Positions 6,817 through 6,991 of a stretch of 6,991 nucleotides of DNA are shown piece after piece. Within the stretch, counting starts at the first letter, position 1. Each line of letters begins with the position of its first letter. The stretch lies in contig JAFAGR010000076.1 in assembly GCA_023422565.1 (NCBI GenBank), positions 1 to 6,991 of the forward strand, written 5' to 3'. The notes beneath the pieces are model-generated. The model saw only the letters and a list, made by a program, of their open reading frames with translations, did not search any database and was not told where the DNA came from. The DNA is from Bacteroidota bacterium. GTDB taxonomy: Bacteria; Bacteroidota; Bacteroidia; Chitinophagales; Chitinophagaceae. Made by a program: the position numbers and the translations under genes.

Positions 6817-6844
6817 TCGTATATCGTACTTCGTACATCGTAAA
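6817..6844. repeat. Four tandem TCGTAnn heptamers
   Basis: Four consecutive 7-base units share TCGTA and end in TA, CT, CA and AA. They run directly into the T-tract of the 5S rRNA terminator. A looser relative, tcgtagt then tcgtaaa out of register, lies at 6699-6715. From memory, similar TACGATT-like heptamer strings occur in other Bacteroidota intergenic regions, but I cannot verify this here. Confidence 0.6.
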
Positions 6845-6874
6845 TAAAAAAGCCCCGTCTAAAAAGACGAGGCT
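6845..6874 (-). terminator. Intrinsic terminator of the rRNA operon
   Basis: On the minus strand AGCCTCGTCT pairs with AGACGGGGCT (10 bp with one wobble) around a TTTT loop, followed by TTTTTTATTT. The arms are 6865-6874 and 6851-6860. It follows the 5S rRNA by about 8-10 bases and would insulate the kinase operon from rRNA transcription. Confidence 0.92.
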
Positions 6875-6881
6875 CAAATGA

Positions 6882-6991
6882 ATATGGCAGCTACCTACTC
6901 TCCCGCATTGTGGTGCAGTACCATCGGCCATGAGGGGCTTAACTTCTCTGTTCGGTATGGGAAGAGGTGAACACCCTCGGCATAAGCACCA
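6882..6991 (-). rRNA. rrf: 5S ribosomal RNA (5' end at or just beyond window edge)
   Basis: The reverse complement carries the hallmark 5S segments: 'CACCTCTTCCCATACCGAAC', 'AGAGAAGTTAAGCCC', 'GCCGATGGTACTGC' and 'GCGGGAGAGTAGGT', ending in 'GCTGCCAT'. About 107-110 bases are present, close to full length; a few bases of the 5' strand of helix I probably lie outside. The exact 3' end (about 6881-6885) is estimated. It marks the end of an rRNA operon whose 23S and 16S genes should lie to the right of the window. Confidence 0.96.

Larger units (their letters stand above)
6582..6844. other. Intergenic region between 5S rRNA terminator and kinase gene
   Basis: This AT-rich gap should hold the promoter of the kinase-regulator operon, but no clean TTG / TAnnTTTG pair was found. 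Near misses on the minus strand are TAATTTG within the palindrome at 6591-6606 and TATAGTTTG around 6790-6798. The region contains that palindrome, an A-rich tract near 6712-6720 and the heptamer repeats that abut the terminator. No coding frame is convincing. Confidence 0.55.

Noticed and set aside
6817..6844. CRISPR-like array
   Set aside because: The units are only seven bases with no spacers, far too short for CRISPR repeats.

Overview
The window reads as chromosomal DNA of a member of the Bacteroidota, probably Chitinophagaceae- or Sphingobacteria-like; the exact taxon cannot be read from it. The evidence is a secreted protein with SprB-type repeats and an 'FDPNDK' domain typical of type IX secretion (T9SS) substrates, a lipoprotein with the ending 'FAACKKD', a periplasmic-TPR sensor kinase of the kind common in this phylum, absent or weak Shine-Dalgarno sequences, and one promoter-like TTG-N19-TAnnCTTG element. 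All recognisable genes lie on the minus strand.

Layout, read right to left in the direction of transcription. At the right edge is the 3' part (nearly all) of a 5S rRNA, the end of an rRNA operon entering from outside, followed by a clear intrinsic terminator. A 263-base gap holds four TCGTAnn heptamers and a perfect 16-bp palindrome just before the next gene. Then comes a two-component pair, a 670-aa TPR sensor histidine kinase and, 41 bases downstream, a 212-aa NarL/LuxR-type response regulator. After a 152-base gap with several dyad symmetries lies a 176-aa lipoprotein of unknown function, closed by a strong terminator. After a second gap with a candidate promoter, the left 2.9 kb is one open frame that runs off the left edge. 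It encodes a large secreted leucine-rich-repeat protein with SdrD_B-like, DUF7619-like and SprB-repeat domains. It has no stop codon inside the window and is therefore easily missed.

Working model (inference): the kinase senses something in the periplasm through its TPR array and phosphorylates the regulator at D56. The regulator then acts through its LuxR-type helix-turn-helix on promoters that may include those of its own operon and the nearby lipoprotein. The surface LRR/SprB protein has its own candidate promoter and looks like an adhesin or binding protein exported by T9SS; its C-terminal sorting domain would lie outside the window. Nothing here is clearly a new defence or mobile system. 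The most unusual items are the domain combination of the LRR protein and the unexplained intergenic palindromes.
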